From Aestuariimicrobium sp. p3-SID1156 (lineage in GTDB: Bacteria; Actinomycetota; Actinomycetes; Propionibacteriales; Propionibacteriaceae), in NCBI RefSeq assembly GCF_025144225.1, contig NZ_JALXXB010000001.1, forward strand, positions 372,001 through 436,000: DNA of 64,000 nt, read 5' to 3'. Both the position numbers and the translations under genes were made by a program. The notes beneath the pieces were generated by a model. It had not been told where the DNA came from. It saw nothing but the letters and a program-made list of their open reading frames with translations, and made no database searches. How positions within the stretch are numbered: the first letter of the stretch is position 1; each line of letters begins with the position of its first letter. Positions 41,513 through 50,433 of the stretch are shown in pieces.

Positions 41513-42679
41513 TCAGTCCGAGCCGAAGAGGTCGCGAGTGTAGACCTTGTCCGCGACATCCTCCAGCTCGGCCGAGTGCCGGTTCGCGATGATCACGTCG
41601 GCGCGCTGCTTGAACTCCTCCAGGTCCCGCACGACCTCTGAGCGGTAGAACTCCTCGTCCTCCAGCGTCGGCTCGTAGACGATCACCGGGATGCCCTTGG
41701 CCTTGATCCGCTTCATGATTCCCTGCACCGAGGAGGAGCGGAAGTTGTCCGAGCCGGTCTTCATGGTCAGCCGGTAGACCCCCACCACCGCCGGGTTCTT
41801 GTCGATGATGTCGAAGGCGATGAAGTCCTTGCGGGTGGTGTTGGAGTCCACGATCGCCCGGATCAGGGTCTGCGGCACCTGGTCGTAGTTGGCCAGCAGC
41901 TGCTTGGTGTCCTTGGGCAGGCAGTAACCGCCGTAGCCGAAGGAGGGGTTGTTGTAGTGCTGCCCGATGCGCGGGTCGAGGCCGACGCCGTCGATGATCT
42001 GGCGGGTGTCCAGCCCGTGCTTCGAGGCATAGGTGTCCAGCTCGTTGAAGTAGGCGACGCGCATCGCCAGGTAGGTGTTGGCGAACAGCTTGATCGCCTC
42101 GGCCTCGGTGGCGCCGGTGAACAGCACCGGGGTGTCCGAATCGAGCGAGCCCTCCTTGAGTAGTTGGGCGAACTTCTTGGCCCGCTCGCTGCTGGACCCG
42201 ACCACGATGCGGGAGGGGTGCAGGTTGTCCCACAGCGCCTTGCCCTCGCGGAGGAATTCGGGGCTGAAGATGATCTCCTGGTCGGGGAACAGCGCCCGCT
42301 GGGTCTCGGTGTAGCCGACCGGAATGGTCGACTTGATCACGATCGTTGCTTGCGGGTTCACGCTCGCGACCAGCTCGATCACCGAGTCCACGCTGGAGGT
42401 GTCGAAGAAGTTGAGCACCTCGTCGTAGTTGGTCGGGGTTGCGATGATCACGAAATCGGCCCCCTCGTAGGCAGCCTCCGCGTCCGTGGTGGCCGTCAGG
42501 TCGAGCGTGTGCTGGGACAGGTACTCCTCCAGCAGCGCGTCAACGATGGGCGACTCACGCCGGTTGACCTGCTCGACGCGCTCGGGGTTCAGGTCGACGG
42601 CCACCACCTCGTGGTGCTGGGCGAGGATGACGGCATTGGCGAGGCCCACGTACCCGAGGCCGGCGACGGCGATCTTCAT
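41513..42679 (-). CDS. ugd: UDP-glucose/GDP-mannose-type 6-dehydrogenase
   Basis: Oxidises a nucleotide hexose (most likely UDP-glucose) to the uronic acid with two NAD+. The 388-residue protein begins with the Rossmann motif [16 protein letters not shown], carries the conserved [12 protein letters not shown] loop and [17 protein letters not shown], and has the catalytic Cys253 in [12 protein letters not shown]. This short form is like HasB/Ugd of capsule-producing bacteria. ATG 42679 is chosen; an upstream in-frame extension lacks a ribosome site. It could supply UDP-glucuronate for the polysaccharide cluster about 20 kb away, but the window does not show the linkage. Stop is convergent with the SanA-like gene by 21 bases. 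Confidence 0.93.
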   Translation of the reverse strand: MKIAVAGLGYVGLANAVILAQHHEVVAVDLNPERVEQVNRRESPIVDALLEEYLSQHTLDLTATTDAEAAYEGADFVIIATPTNYDEVLNFFDTSSVDSVIELVASVNPQATIVIKSTIPVGYTETQRALFPDQEIIFSPEFLREGKALWDNLHPSRIVVGSSSERAKKFAQLLKEGSLDSDTPVLFTGATEAEAIKLFANTYLAMRVAYFNELDTYASKHGLDTRQIIDGVGLDPRIGQHYNNPSFGYGGYCLPKDTKQLLANYDQVPQTLIRAIVDSNTTRKDFIAFDIIDKNPAVVGVYRLTMKTGSDNFRSSSVQGIMKRIKAKGIPVIVYEPTLEDEEFYRSEVVRDLEEFKQRADVIIANRHSAELEDVADKVYTRDLFGSD

Positions 42680-42778
42680 GGATGTCAGCCTAGAGGCCAC
42701 CAGCGCCAGCCCTCGATCTGGGGACTCCTCGGCGTGCTTGACCGGCGCATCGTTCCGCGCGGTCGCTACGGTGGACAC

Positions 42779-43408
42779 ATGCCCGCGACCGTCACCCCCG
42801 CCACCGTCCTGGTGCTCCATCGGTTCACGGTGAAACCGGGGCACCTGGGGGCCTGGGAGCCGCTGTTCGAGCAGCGTCGTGCCCTGTGGGACGCCCAGGG
42901 GTGGCATACGCACCGAGTCTTCGTCGAGACCGACGCCGAGCCCAAGGTGACCTGGCTCTACTCAGGTGCCGCGGGAACGTCCACCCCCGTGGAATGGGCC
43001 GAGCTGGAGCAGCAGACGCGTCCCCATGTCTTCGGCAATGCGCTGGTGCGGATGGTCAACGTGGAGTTCCTCACCGAGGCGGTGCCGGGGGAGGCCGGCC
43101 CGCTGGGCGCCGAGCTGGACCGGATCGCGATCATGCGTCGCTACTCGATCGTCGGCGACTGGGACGACTTCCTGGGCATCTGGCGGCGCATCGTCCCGCT
43201 GCGGGAGCGCCACGGCTTCCACTGCCTGTTCGCGGTTGCCGACCGCGAGAAGGACATGTTCACCTGGGCGTTCGACTTCGCGGGCCAGTGGGAGGATTTC
43301 GGCTCGGGGCAGCGCGAGTACTACCGGGACCCGGAGCGGGTGGCATTGCGCGGGGTGTTCGACCACATGGCCGACTACAGCATCCACCCCGCGCACTGCC
43401 TGGTGTGA
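42779..43408 (+). CDS. NIPSNAP-like dimeric alpha-beta barrel protein
   Basis: A 209-residue protein of unknown reaction. It appears to contain two tandem ferredoxin-like alpha-beta barrel domains (about 8-100 and 115-205), resembling NIPSNAP-like families. [20 protein letters not shown] opens the first and [20 protein letters not shown] the second. No metal or catalytic signature was recognised. The start is ATG 42779 with weak GGTGGAC upstream. It is divergent from ugd by 99 bases and ends ten bases from the convergent aldo/keto reductase. Expected to be cytoplasmic. Confidence 0.65.
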   Translation: MPATVTPATVLVLHRFTVKPGHLGAWEPLFEQRRALWDAQGWHTHRVFVETDAEPKVTWLYSGAAGTSTPVEWAELEQQTRPHVFGNALVRMVNVEFLTEAVPGEAGPLGAELDRIAIMRRYSIVGDWDDFLGIWRRIVPLRERHGFHCLFAVADREKDMFTWAFDFAGQWEDFGSGQREYYRDPERVALRGVFDHMADYSIHPAHCLV

Positions 43409-43417
43409 AGCCTCGCG

Positions 43418-44248
43418 TCAGAAGTCGGCGGTCTCCGGATCGGCACCCTGGCGATGACCCGAGTCCAGCCCACTCAGGGCGTCCACCTGCGCGGGGGTGA
43501 GTTCGGCGCCGAAGACGTCGAAGTTCTCCTCGATGCGCTTCGGGGTCACCGACTTGGGGATCACGATGTTGCCGATCTGCAGGTGCCAGCGGATGATCAC
43601 CTGCGCCGGGGACAAACCGGTCTGCTCGGCGATGCCCTTGACTGCCGGCAGCTCCAGGTCGGAGGGCTCCTTCTGGTTGCCCAGCGGGGAATAGGCCTCG
43701 GGCGTGATGCCGCGAGCCCTGAGCTCCTCGCGGAAGGTCAGCTGCGGGAAGGAGGGGTGCATCTCGATCTGGTTGATGCTGGGGGTCTCGCCGTTCAGCG
43801 TGTCCAGGTTCGCGAGGGTGAAGTTGGAGACGCCGACCGAGCGTGTCAGGCCCTCGGCCTTGAACTCCTGCAGCGCATCCCAGGCCTCGATGTACTCCTC
43901 GCCGTACTTGACGGTCGCCGGCCAATGGATCAGGTAGAGGTCGAGCTGGTCGAGACCGAGCTTCTTCAGGGTCTCCTCGATGCCGCGGCGGGCGTCAGCC
44001 TTCTTGTGGCTGTCATTCCACAGCTTGGAGGTGACGAACAGCTGGTCACGGGCGACGCCCGACTCGGCGATGGCCTTGCCCACACCGCGCTCGTTGCCGT
44101 AGATGGCGGCAGTGTCGATGTGGCGGTAGCCGACCTCAAGGGCCTTGAGGACCGGGTCGACGACCTCCGCATCATCCACCTGCCACACGCCGAAACCGAG
44201 CTGGGGGATCGTCACACCGTCGTTCAGCGTGATCAAGGGAACAGTCAT
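43418..44248 (-). CDS. Aldo/keto reductase (2,5-diketo-D-gluconate reductase type)
   Basis: NADPH-dependent reductase of carbonyls, 276 residues, cytoplasmic. It holds the conserved catalytic tetrad: D in HIDTAAIYGNERGVG, Y in the same motif, K in LFVTSKLWND and H in LYLIHWPATV. The cofactor end has VIPKSVTPKRIEENFDVFG with the Lys/Arg residues that favour NADPH. Family members of this length reduce many aldehydes and keto sugars, so the physiological substrate cannot be named. ATG 44248 is preceded by AAAGGTG. The gap of 76 bases to argS is probably a divergent promoter. Confidence 0.92.
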   Translation of the reverse strand: MTVPLITLNDGVTIPQLGFGVWQVDDAEVVDPVLKALEVGYRHIDTAAIYGNERGVGKAIAESGVARDQLFVTSKLWNDSHKKADARRGIEETLKKLGLDQLDLYLIHWPATVKYGEEYIEAWDALQEFKAEGLTRSVGVSNFTLANLDTLNGETPSINQIEMHPSFPQLTFREELRARGITPEAYSPLGNQKEPSDLELPAVKGIAEQTGLSPAQVIIRWHLQIGNIVIPKSVTPKRIEENFDVFGAELTPAQVDALSGLDSGHRQGADPETADF

Positions 44249-44324
44249 GGGACACCTTTCTTTGTCTGCCCTGCCAGCCTAGTCGCGGGAAAACAGCGGG
44301 GGTGGGCGTGGAAGAATGGACGCC

Positions 44325-45965
44325 ATGCCCTCTGCGTCCCTCTTGTCCCAGCTCACCGATCGCGTCCAGGCTGTCACAGGCATTGACCCGGAGATGCGTC
44401 CGGCGACCAAGCCCCAGTTCGGCCACTTCCAGTCGAACGTGGCGATGCGCCTGGCCAAGAGTGAGGGACGCCCACCGCGCGAAGTGGCCGCCCAGCTCGT
44501 CGAGAAGCTCGAGCTGGACGACCTGTGCGAGCCGCTGGAGATCGCCGGCCCCGGCTTCATCAACTTCCGGATGAAGCAGGAAGTGCTGGCCGCTGCTGCC
44601 GAGCAGATCCTCGAGGATCCGCGCATCGGCATCCCCGAGACCGACCAGCCCCAGCGCGTGGTCATCGACTACTCCGCGCCGAATGTCGCCAAGCAGATGC
44701 ACGTCGGCCACCTGCGCACCACGATCATCGGCGACGCGTTCAACCGCGTCCTGGCCGCGACCGGCCACACGGTCATCCCGCAGAACCACATCGGTGACTG
44801 GGGAACGCCTTTCGGCATGCTGATCGAACAGATCCTCGATGAGGGTCTGGACGCGTCCACGTTGACGCTGGCTGACGCGGACGCCCTCTACAAGCGCGCC
44901 GCCGCGCACTTCAAGGACGACGAGGAGTTCGCCACGCGCGCCCGCGCCCGGGTGGAGGTCTTCCAGTCCGGTGACGAGGAGTCCCTCGCCATCTGGCGCC
45001 AGCTCATCGCGATCAGTCTGACCGGCTTCAACGAGGCCTACCGACGCCTGAACGTGCTGCTGACCGATGCCGACCTGGCGGGGGAGTCGACCTACAACGA
45101 CGACCTGCCCGTGCTGGTGAAGGAGCTCGAGGAGTCCGGGGTCGCGGTGATCGACGACGGCGCTCTCTGCGTCTTCGTCGACGGCTTCGACGCCCCGCTG
45201 ATCGTGCGCAAGCGTGACGGCGGCTACGGCTACGCGACCACTGACCTGGCCGCCATCAGGCGGCGCGTGCGGGAGCTGAGGGCTGACCGGATCATCTACG
45301 TCACCGACGCCCGCCAGTCGGGCCACTTCGCGCAGGTCTTCGCCGTCGCGAAGAAGGCCGGCTACCTGCCCGAGAACGTCCAGGTGCAGCACATCGGCTA
45401 CGGCATGGTGCTCGGCGATGATGGACGCCCGCTGAAGTCGCGCGACGGGTCTGCCGCGAAGCTGTCCGACCTGCTCGACCTGGCCGAGGAGAACGCCGCC
45501 CCCTCGATCGCCCTGGCCGCGATCAAGTATGCCGACCTGTCCTCGGGCCTGCAGAAGGACTACACCTTCGACCCGCAGCGGATGACCCAGACCACCGGCG
45601 ACACCGGCCCCTACCTGCAGTACGCGCATGCTCGTTGCTGCCAGATCCTGCGCAAGGCCGAGGCTGAGGAGCTCCCGGTCGGTCCGATCACGGTGTTGAC
45701 CGAGCCCGGGGAGCAGCAGCTCGCGCTGCTGCTGTCACGCTTCGGGGAGGTGGTGGAGGACGTCGCCCGCACCCTCGCCCCCCACAAGCTGAGCAACTAC
45801 CTCTACGAACTCGCCGGCCAGTTCGCGTCCTTCTACGAACAGTGCCCCGTTCTCAAGAGCGAGGGGGACGTTCGCGCGAGCCGCCTGGGCCTGGTGCTGG
45901 CGACCCGGCGAGTGATGTCCAAGGGACTCTACCTGCTCGGGATCGACGCCCCTGAGCGGATGTGA
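44325..45965 (+). CDS. argS: Arginyl-tRNA synthetase
   Basis: Charges tRNA-Arg in the cytoplasm. The 546-residue protein has the N-terminal Add-1 domain (KPQFGHFQSNVAMRLAK), the class I HIGH-equivalent in SAPNVAKQMHVGHLRTT, the Gln/His-type KMSKS replacement LKSRDGSAAK that is usual in ArgS, and the C-terminal DALR anticodon domain with TGPYLQYAHARCCQILRKAE. ATG 44325 is preferred: GGAAG lies ten bases upstream, whereas the in-frame ATG at 44316 would sit directly on that site. It is convergent with ppgK, leaving 64 bases between stops. Confidence 0.96.
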   Translation: MPSASLLSQLTDRVQAVTGIDPEMRPATKPQFGHFQSNVAMRLAKSEGRPPREVAAQLVEKLELDDLCEPLEIAGPGFINFRMKQEVLAAAAEQILEDPRIGIPETDQPQRVVIDYSAPNVAKQMHVGHLRTTIIGDAFNRVLAATGHTVIPQNHIGDWGTPFGMLIEQILDEGLDASTLTLADADALYKRAAAHFKDDEEFATRARARVEVFQSGDEESLAIWRQLIAISLTGFNEAYRRLNVLLTDADLAGESTYNDDLPVLVKELEESGVAVIDDGALCVFVDGFDAPLIVRKRDGGYGYATTDLAAIRRRVRELRADRIIYVTDARQSGHFAQVFAVAKKAGYLPENVQVQHIGYGMVLGDDGRPLKSRDGSAAKLSDLLDLAEENAAPSIALAAIKYADLSSGLQKDYTFDPQRMTQTTGDTGPYLQYAHARCCQILRKAEAEELPVGPITVLTEPGEQQLALLLSRFGEVVEDVARTLAPHKLSNYLYELAGQFASFYEQCPVLKSEGDVRASRLGLVLATRRVMSKGLYLLGIDAPERM

Positions 45966-46029
45966 ACGCCCGCCCCCAGACGCCCCCAGCGCACTGAGGT
46001 GAGGGCCCGAGGAAGGGAAGGCGGGGGGA

Positions 46030-46872
46030 CTACTTCTTCTTGGAGTGCTTGCCCTTGACGGTGTCCTCCGCGCCGGGGCCACCGGCGAAGCTCTCAAGGA
46101 TGACCGGGTCCGGGTCCGGGTGCACGACTCGATCCTGGGCGAGCCAGGCGGCGCCGATGATGCCGGCCTTGTTGCGCAGCTGCGCGGGAACCATGGGGGT
46201 CTTCAGGCTGAGCAGCGGCATGAACTTCGCGTGGTCTCGGCTGACACCACCTCCGACGACAAACAGGTCCGGGCTGAACAGCATCTCCACGTGGGAGTAG
46301 TAGCGCTGCAGCCGCGGTGCCCACTCCTTGTAGGACAGGCCGAGACGGTCCTTGACCGAGGAGGCCGCCTCCTTCTCGGCGTCCTTGCCGTCGATCTCGA
46401 GGTGACCCAGCTCGGAGTTCGGCACCAGCAGCCCGTTGAGGATCAGCGCCGAGCCGATGCCCGTGCCGAGCGTGGTCAGGATGACCAGACCGTTGACGCC
46501 TTTGGCGGCACCAAAATGGGTTTCAGCGACGCCCGCGGCGTCCGCGTCGTTGACGATGGTGACCGGACGCCCCAACTTGTCCTGGAAGTACTTTTCCGCC
46601 TCCAGACCCTTCCACTCCTGGTCCAGGTTGGCGATGAAGGGCACCTTGCCGTGCACGACGGGGGCAGGCAAGGTGATGCCGACCGGACCGTCGCCGACCT
46701 GGTCGGCGAAGTTCTCGATGATCTCGGCGCAGACCTTGACGACGTTCTTGGGAGTGGACTTCGACGGGGTTTCGATCCGCAGCCGATCCGCAGCGAAGTC
46801 ACCTGCCTCCAGGTCAACCGGGGCACCCTTGATGCCCGAACCGCCGATGTCGATGCCCAGCACGTTGCTCAT
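46030..46872 (-). CDS. ppgK: Polyphosphate/ATP-dependent glucokinase
   Basis: Phosphorylates glucose to glucose 6-phosphate using polyphosphate (and usually ATP). The 280-residue protein is a ROK-fold sugar kinase with the family opening VLGIDIGGSGIKGAPVD, LPAPVVHG, the substrate region NDADAAGVAE, ILTTLGTGIGSALI and ELGHLEIDGKDAE. The GSGIKGAPVD form separates PpgK from ordinary ROK glucokinases and is characteristic of actinobacteria. The C terminus is Lys-rich. ATG 46872 starts ten bases after the stop of the bPH2 gene, so it is the last gene of a five-gene operon. Confidence 0.95.
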   Translation of the reverse strand: MSNVLGIDIGGSGIKGAPVDLEAGDFAADRLRIETPSKSTPKNVVKVCAEIIENFADQVGDGPVGITLPAPVVHGKVPFIANLDQEWKGLEAEKYFQDKLGRPVTIVNDADAAGVAETHFGAAKGVNGLVILTTLGTGIGSALILNGLLVPNSELGHLEIDGKDAEKEAASSVKDRLGLSYKEWAPRLQRYYSHVEMLFSPDLFVVGGGVSRDHAKFMPLLSLKTPMVPAQLRNKAGIIGAAWLAQDRVVHPDPDPVILESFAGGPGAEDTVKGKHSKKK

Positions 46873-46882
46873 GGGCACCACA

Positions 46883-48418
46883 CTAGGGCACGCGCGCGAC
46901 CAATCTGGTGCCGAGGGCACGACGACGTTCCCGGACGCCACGAGCCAGCGCCGGATGGTCTCGCACCACCGCCTGGGCATCGCGCAGGTCCAGCCAGGTG
47001 AATGCGACCGACACCGGGCTCTGGATCAGGTGGAATTGGACCGAGGCCAGGCCCAGCCGACGATCCAAGGGGTCCTGAGTGAGCGACAGGGACTGGGCGC
47101 GGGAGTGGTCGATCACGTTCACGGTGCGGCCGAAGCGCCCGTAACGGGTGACCGCGACCTCCTGGTCCATGCCCCACAAGTGCTGACGCCAGCCCCACCA
47201 CAGGAACCACCGCGCGCGGCGAGGTACTCCACACATCGGAACCCGGTCAAGGTCCACGCCGGGCCACAATGCGTGGGCAACTCGCATGGCCTCCTCCCAG
47301 GTGCCCAGGGGCAGGACTGTGTCGCTGATGGAGTCCTCGTCGTCGCTCTCATTGCCCAGGATGGCCGCGCGCACGCTCCACAAACCGAGCGGACGCCACA
47401 ACAAGGGCTGGTGCAGTCGCAAACCCTGGACTCGAGCAGTGGGGGTGGTGGACGTCGCGAGATCGGTCAGTCCGCAACTGATGCGCAGACCATGCCGGGT
47501 CTCCTCGACCCGGAACCGCCATTCCTTCACGACCTGGCGGACGTACACCACGCCCATCGAGAGCCACAACGGGATCACCAGGCCAAGGCTGAGTTCGCTT
47601 CCTGTCCACAGGGCGAAGACCACCATGCCGGCGGTGATGAGCAGTGGCCAGATCCACGCCCGATCCGCCAGGTGCCCCAGGATCAGGGTGCGGGGCTGCA
47701 CCTGCACGATCAGGCGCCCCGGTTCGGTCAGGTCCGGCAGGCTCGCAGAGTGCTGCCCCTGCGGCAGCACATCGCGAGGGGGTGGGCCATCCCCCTGGTG
47801 CGAGGACTGGGTGACGTTCTCCACCGTCGTCGCAGGCGCCTGTGGGGCGCGTGCCCGTACGGCGCGGGCGAGGAGGTCCTGGCGCAACTGCTCGGCCGCG
47901 CCCCGTGTCAAGTAGCGAAGCTGGCTCGACCCGTCGCCGCCCACCTCCACGCGCAGCTCGCACAGGCCGAGGAGACGCGCGGAGAACGGCTGGCGGATGT
48001 CGACTGACTGCACCTTGCGGTACGGCGTCTGGGTGGAGGTCTGGGTAATGAACCGCTGTTCGATCACCAGACCGTCCGACTCCAGCCGATAGCGAGTCGT
48101 CAGCCAGCGGACAAACCCCCAGCCGATCGAGAGAACCAGCCCGAGGCCGAGGATGATGGGAGTCGCGGGGTCGGTGATGACCTTGAGCAGCGAGTCCAGA
48201 CTGACTCCCTCATCCAGCGTCTCGCGGCCGATCAGGAAGGCCGCCCCCACCAGGCCCGCCCACACCGACACCAGCGGGGTGAGCGGGTGGGTTCGATGGG
48301 CAGGGGCTGCACTGGAGGGTTCCGCAGCGTTGTCGCCGATGGGCGCCACGGTCTCGTCCGGGGGCTCTTCGCCGGTGGCGTCCGCAGGGGGACGCGGCGG
48401 AGTCGGGATCGAACTCAC
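46883..48418 (-). CDS. bPH2 (YdbT-type) PH-domain membrane protein
   Basis: A 511-residue membrane protein with an acidic/Pro-rich N-terminal tail, membrane helices at about residues 47-62 and 85-105, then a bacterial PH domain with the YdbT signature RLESDGLVIEQRFITQTSTQ and PYRKVQSVDIRQPFSARLLG. Further helix pairs lie near 265-300, and one or two more degenerate PH-like blocks follow (ISCGLTDLATSTTPTARVQG, VNVIDHSRAQSLSLTQDPLD). The function is not known; family pairs are seen across Gram-positives. It starts with GTG overlapping the stop of the smaller bPH2 gene (GTGA), the usual YdbS-YdbT pairing. Confidence 0.9.
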   Translation of the reverse strand: MSSIPTPPRPPADATGEEPPDETVAPIGDNAAEPSSAAPAHRTHPLTPLVSVWAGLVGAAFLIGRETLDEGVSLDSLLKVITDPATPIILGLGLVLSIGWGFVRWLTTRYRLESDGLVIEQRFITQTSTQTPYRKVQSVDIRQPFSARLLGLCELRVEVGGDGSSQLRYLTRGAAEQLRQDLLARAVRARAPQAPATTVENVTQSSHQGDGPPPRDVLPQGQHSASLPDLTEPGRLIVQVQPRTLILGHLADRAWIWPLLITAGMVVFALWTGSELSLGLVIPLWLSMGVVYVRQVVKEWRFRVEETRHGLRISCGLTDLATSTTPTARVQGLRLHQPLLWRPLGLWSVRAAILGNESDDEDSISDTVLPLGTWEEAMRVAHALWPGVDLDRVPMCGVPRRARWFLWWGWRQHLWGMDQEVAVTRYGRFGRTVNVIDHSRAQSLSLTQDPLDRRLGLASVQFHLIQSPVSVAFTWLDLRDAQAVVRDHPALARGVRERRRALGTRLVARVP

Positions 48419-48954
48419 AGTTCGGCCGCCTGCTCCTCGCCGAGGCGGGAGAGTTCCTCGCGCAACCGGTCGGCTTCGTCCGCAGCGAGACCGGGGATCA
48501 TGGCGCTGTTGGCGTCCGTGGCGGTCTTCATGGTGACGGTGGCCAGGCCGAAACTGCGCAGGATGGGACCGGCGCTGACCTCAACTGTCTGCATGCGGCC
48601 GTAGGGGATGACCTGGAGTTCCTTGAACATCAGGCCGTGGCTGATCATCAGGTCGTGCTCTGTCTGCGCGTAGTGCCAGGCCCGTGCTCGACGTCCGGCG
48701 GTGATGGTACGCCACAGGATGATCAACACCCAGAAGGCTCCGAGCGCGAGGGCTGCCCAGCGTGGCGCCCAGATCACCGTTGGAACGAGGGTGATGGCTG
48801 CCAGGACGAGCCACCCGATGGGCGTGTTGATCAGCTCGACGGTGGCGTACTTCGGGTCGAGCGGCTTCCAGTCGTAGCCGGCCGGGAGGAAGACCGGATC
48901 GGTGGTCACCGTAGCGGTCGTCGCCGCGTGAGGACCCATGCCTTCGGCGCTCAT
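48415..48954 (-). CDS. bPH2 (YdbS-type) PH-domain membrane protein
   Basis: A 179-residue partner of the larger bPH2 protein. Two membrane helices (about residues 48-64 and 67-82) precede a PH domain containing DLMISHGLMFKELQVIPYGR and MQTVEVSAGPILRSFGLATV. Helix-rich ADEADRLREELSRL closes the C terminus. The ATG at 48954 overlaps the upstream stop by ATGA, and its own stop overlaps the next gene by four bases. Both bPH2 genes are thus tightly coupled, which supports a complex of the two products in the membrane. Confidence 0.9.
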   Translation of the reverse strand: MSAEGMGPHAATTATVTTDPVFLPAGYDWKPLDPKYATVELINTPIGWLVLAAITLVPTVIWAPRWAALALGAFWVLIILWRTITAGRRARAWHYAQTEHDLMISHGLMFKELQVIPYGRMQTVEVSAGPILRSFGLATVTMKTATDANSAMIPGLAADEADRLREELSRLGEEQAAEL

Positions 48955-49559
48955 GCGGTGGGCGCCTGACGCTGGAGTTCGCCCACGAAGGCGCGGTAGA
49001 GCTCGATCCTGGGCTCGTCGTTCATCAGCGACACCCAGCGCAACTCGGCGGCCGGATCGACCATCCCGACCACAGAGAGCATCCGCACCGAGTTGGGGAA
49101 CTCGAGGAAGGCCTGCGCCTCGTGCAGGGCGGCCATGGCCAGGGCGGCGGCCTCCCAGGCGACGCGTGGCCAGTAACTCTCGTCCTCAGCTCGGACGCGG
49201 GAAGCCAGCGTCCCGAACTCCTCCCACATGGCGTACAGGTCGGCGGTGGCCGGGATCTGGGTCGTGCGGGTGCTGTGGGGCCACTGGGCGGGCGCCCAGC
49301 TGAGCAGGAGATCCCAGTCCATGGCGGCGCCCCGGGAGTAGGCCGGGTCCCGGCGCAGGGCCAGCGCTTCCTGGTGGTCCTCGCGACGGTAGACCGCTGC
49401 CTCCAGTTCTGTCCCCTCACGGTTGCTCAGCAGGGCGAAACCAAGGATGTCGTCATCAGGAGTCTCGCCGATGAGCTGGTCAAAGACGTGGCCGATGACC
49501 TCGGCGAAGTCCTCGATGCGGGAGTTGAACAGGGCAGCAGTGGCGGGGTCCAGGGGCAC
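48951..49559 (-). CDS. Hypothetical protein
   Basis: A 202-residue predicted cytoplasmic, acidic, mostly helical protein with no family I recognise. Visible features are IGHVFDQLIGETPDDDILGF near the N terminus, a Trp-rich middle (MDWDLLLSWAPAQWPHSTRT) and a C terminus of helices (ELRWVSLMNDEPRIELYRAF). It shows some resemblance to DUF4303-like proteins but not enough to assign. The GTG start at 49559 has no clear ribosome site. The stop overlaps the next gene by four bases (ATGA). Confidence 0.72.
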   Translation of the reverse strand: MPLDPATAALFNSRIEDFAEVIGHVFDQLIGETPDDDILGFALLSNREGTELEAAVYRREDHQEALALRRDPAYSRGAAMDWDLLLSWAPAQWPHSTRTTQIPATADLYAMWEEFGTLASRVRAEDESYWPRVAWEAAALAMAALHEAQAFLEFPNSVRMLSVVGMVDPAAELRWVSLMNDEPRIELYRAFVGELQRQAPTA

Positions 49560-49601
49560 GGACCCAAGGGTAGCCGGGCGGAGGACTGGAACCCCGCGGG
49601 C

Positions 49602-50246
49602 TCAGGCGCGTCCGAACAGCTTGTCAGCGAAGGAGACGTGGTCGGGGCCGATCACCTTCACATCACCCATCAGCGAGAACCCGGTCAGGGTGATGGTGAT
49701 CGGGTTGGGGCCGGGGCGAAGACCCTTGAGTGTCACGTCAGCCAGCAGTGAGGACACGTGGTTCGAGACCGCCACCCCGGCTGGCACCCGCAGGATCACA
49801 TCACCCATCACACAGTTCACGTGAACTCTGGGCTGCGGGCTCTCCAGCACTGCCTGGGTGAGGTCGAGCTTGATGGTGCCCATGACGGTGGTCGCGTTGG
49901 TGTCCTGGCGCATCCGCCATTCTGCGGTGCGCTTGTGGTCACCCAGGATCGCGGTGATCGTGTCGGTGGCCTGGGTGGTGTTGTGGGTGTCGATGCGGGC
50001 CACCGGTGCGTCCGCGGCGGGCGTGGAGTACTGCGTCGCATGGGTCAGCTGGTGCCCGACCGGGACGAGATCCTCGGTCAGGGGGGCAAGGTCGTTGAAG
50101 GTGCGCGCCCTCCACAGGTTGCCCAGACGCTCGTCCAGCTCGTCGCGGGTCAGGCGTCCGTCGACGTAGGCGTTGTTGAGGACTTCTTCGACCAGGGTGC
50201 GATCGGCGTCGGACGCGCGCAGGTCTCCACGAGCGGGCTGGGTCAT
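49602..50246 (-). CDS. DUF1707 (SHOCT-like) protein with LiaF-like C-terminal half
   Basis: A 214-residue protein. The N-terminal DUF1707 domain reads LRASDADRTLVEEVLNNAYV then DGRLTRDELDERL, the pattern common in actinobacterial transcription-related and membrane proteins. The C-terminal part (about 90-210) is a beta-rich block resembling the LiaF/cell-wall-active-antibiotics-response domain (NCVMGDVILRVPAGV, FSLMGDVKVIGP). No membrane helix is visible, so it is predicted to be cytoplasmic. ATG 50246 is listed; ATG 50255 is possible. It is the first gene of the five-gene operon ending in ppgK. It may sense envelope stress, by analogy only. Confidence 0.8.
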   Translation of the reverse strand: MTQPARGDLRASDADRTLVEEVLNNAYVDGRLTRDELDERLGNLWRARTFNDLAPLTEDLVPVGHQLTHATQYSTPAADAPVARIDTHNTTQATDTITAILGDHKRTAEWRMRQDTNATTVMGTIKLDLTQAVLESPQPRVHVNCVMGDVILRVPAGVAVSNHVSSLLADVTLKGLRPGPNPITITLTGFSLMGDVKVIGPDHVSFADKLFGRA

Positions 50247-50379
50247 GCTCCCCATGGTGCCACTGAGGTGATAGCTGGACCATGGTGCAAGCCCCAGTTC
50301 AGGGTCGGGTCAGGGCGCGGGTACCGCTGCCCGGACGGCCTGCTTGCCGGACAGTGTTCTGACCGCCGGGTGCAAATAA

Positions 50380-50409
50380 GTTACGCTACCGTAGGTTACG
50401 CAACCGTAG
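50380..50409. promoter_or_regulatory. Tandem 15-bp direct repeat, probable operator
   Basis: GTTACGCTACCGTAG (50380-50394) is followed directly by GTTACGCAACCGTAG (50395-50409); they differ at one base. Each unit holds an imperfect palindrome (TTACGC..CCGTAG). The repeat ends 24 bases before the ATG of the nitronate monooxygenase gene. It is the kind of site bound by TetR-family repressors of lipid genes in actinobacteria, but that family link is inference; no adjacent regulator gene is in the window. Confidence 0.7.
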
Positions 50410-50433
50410 TTTGTGGACCTTTGGAGGACCCGG

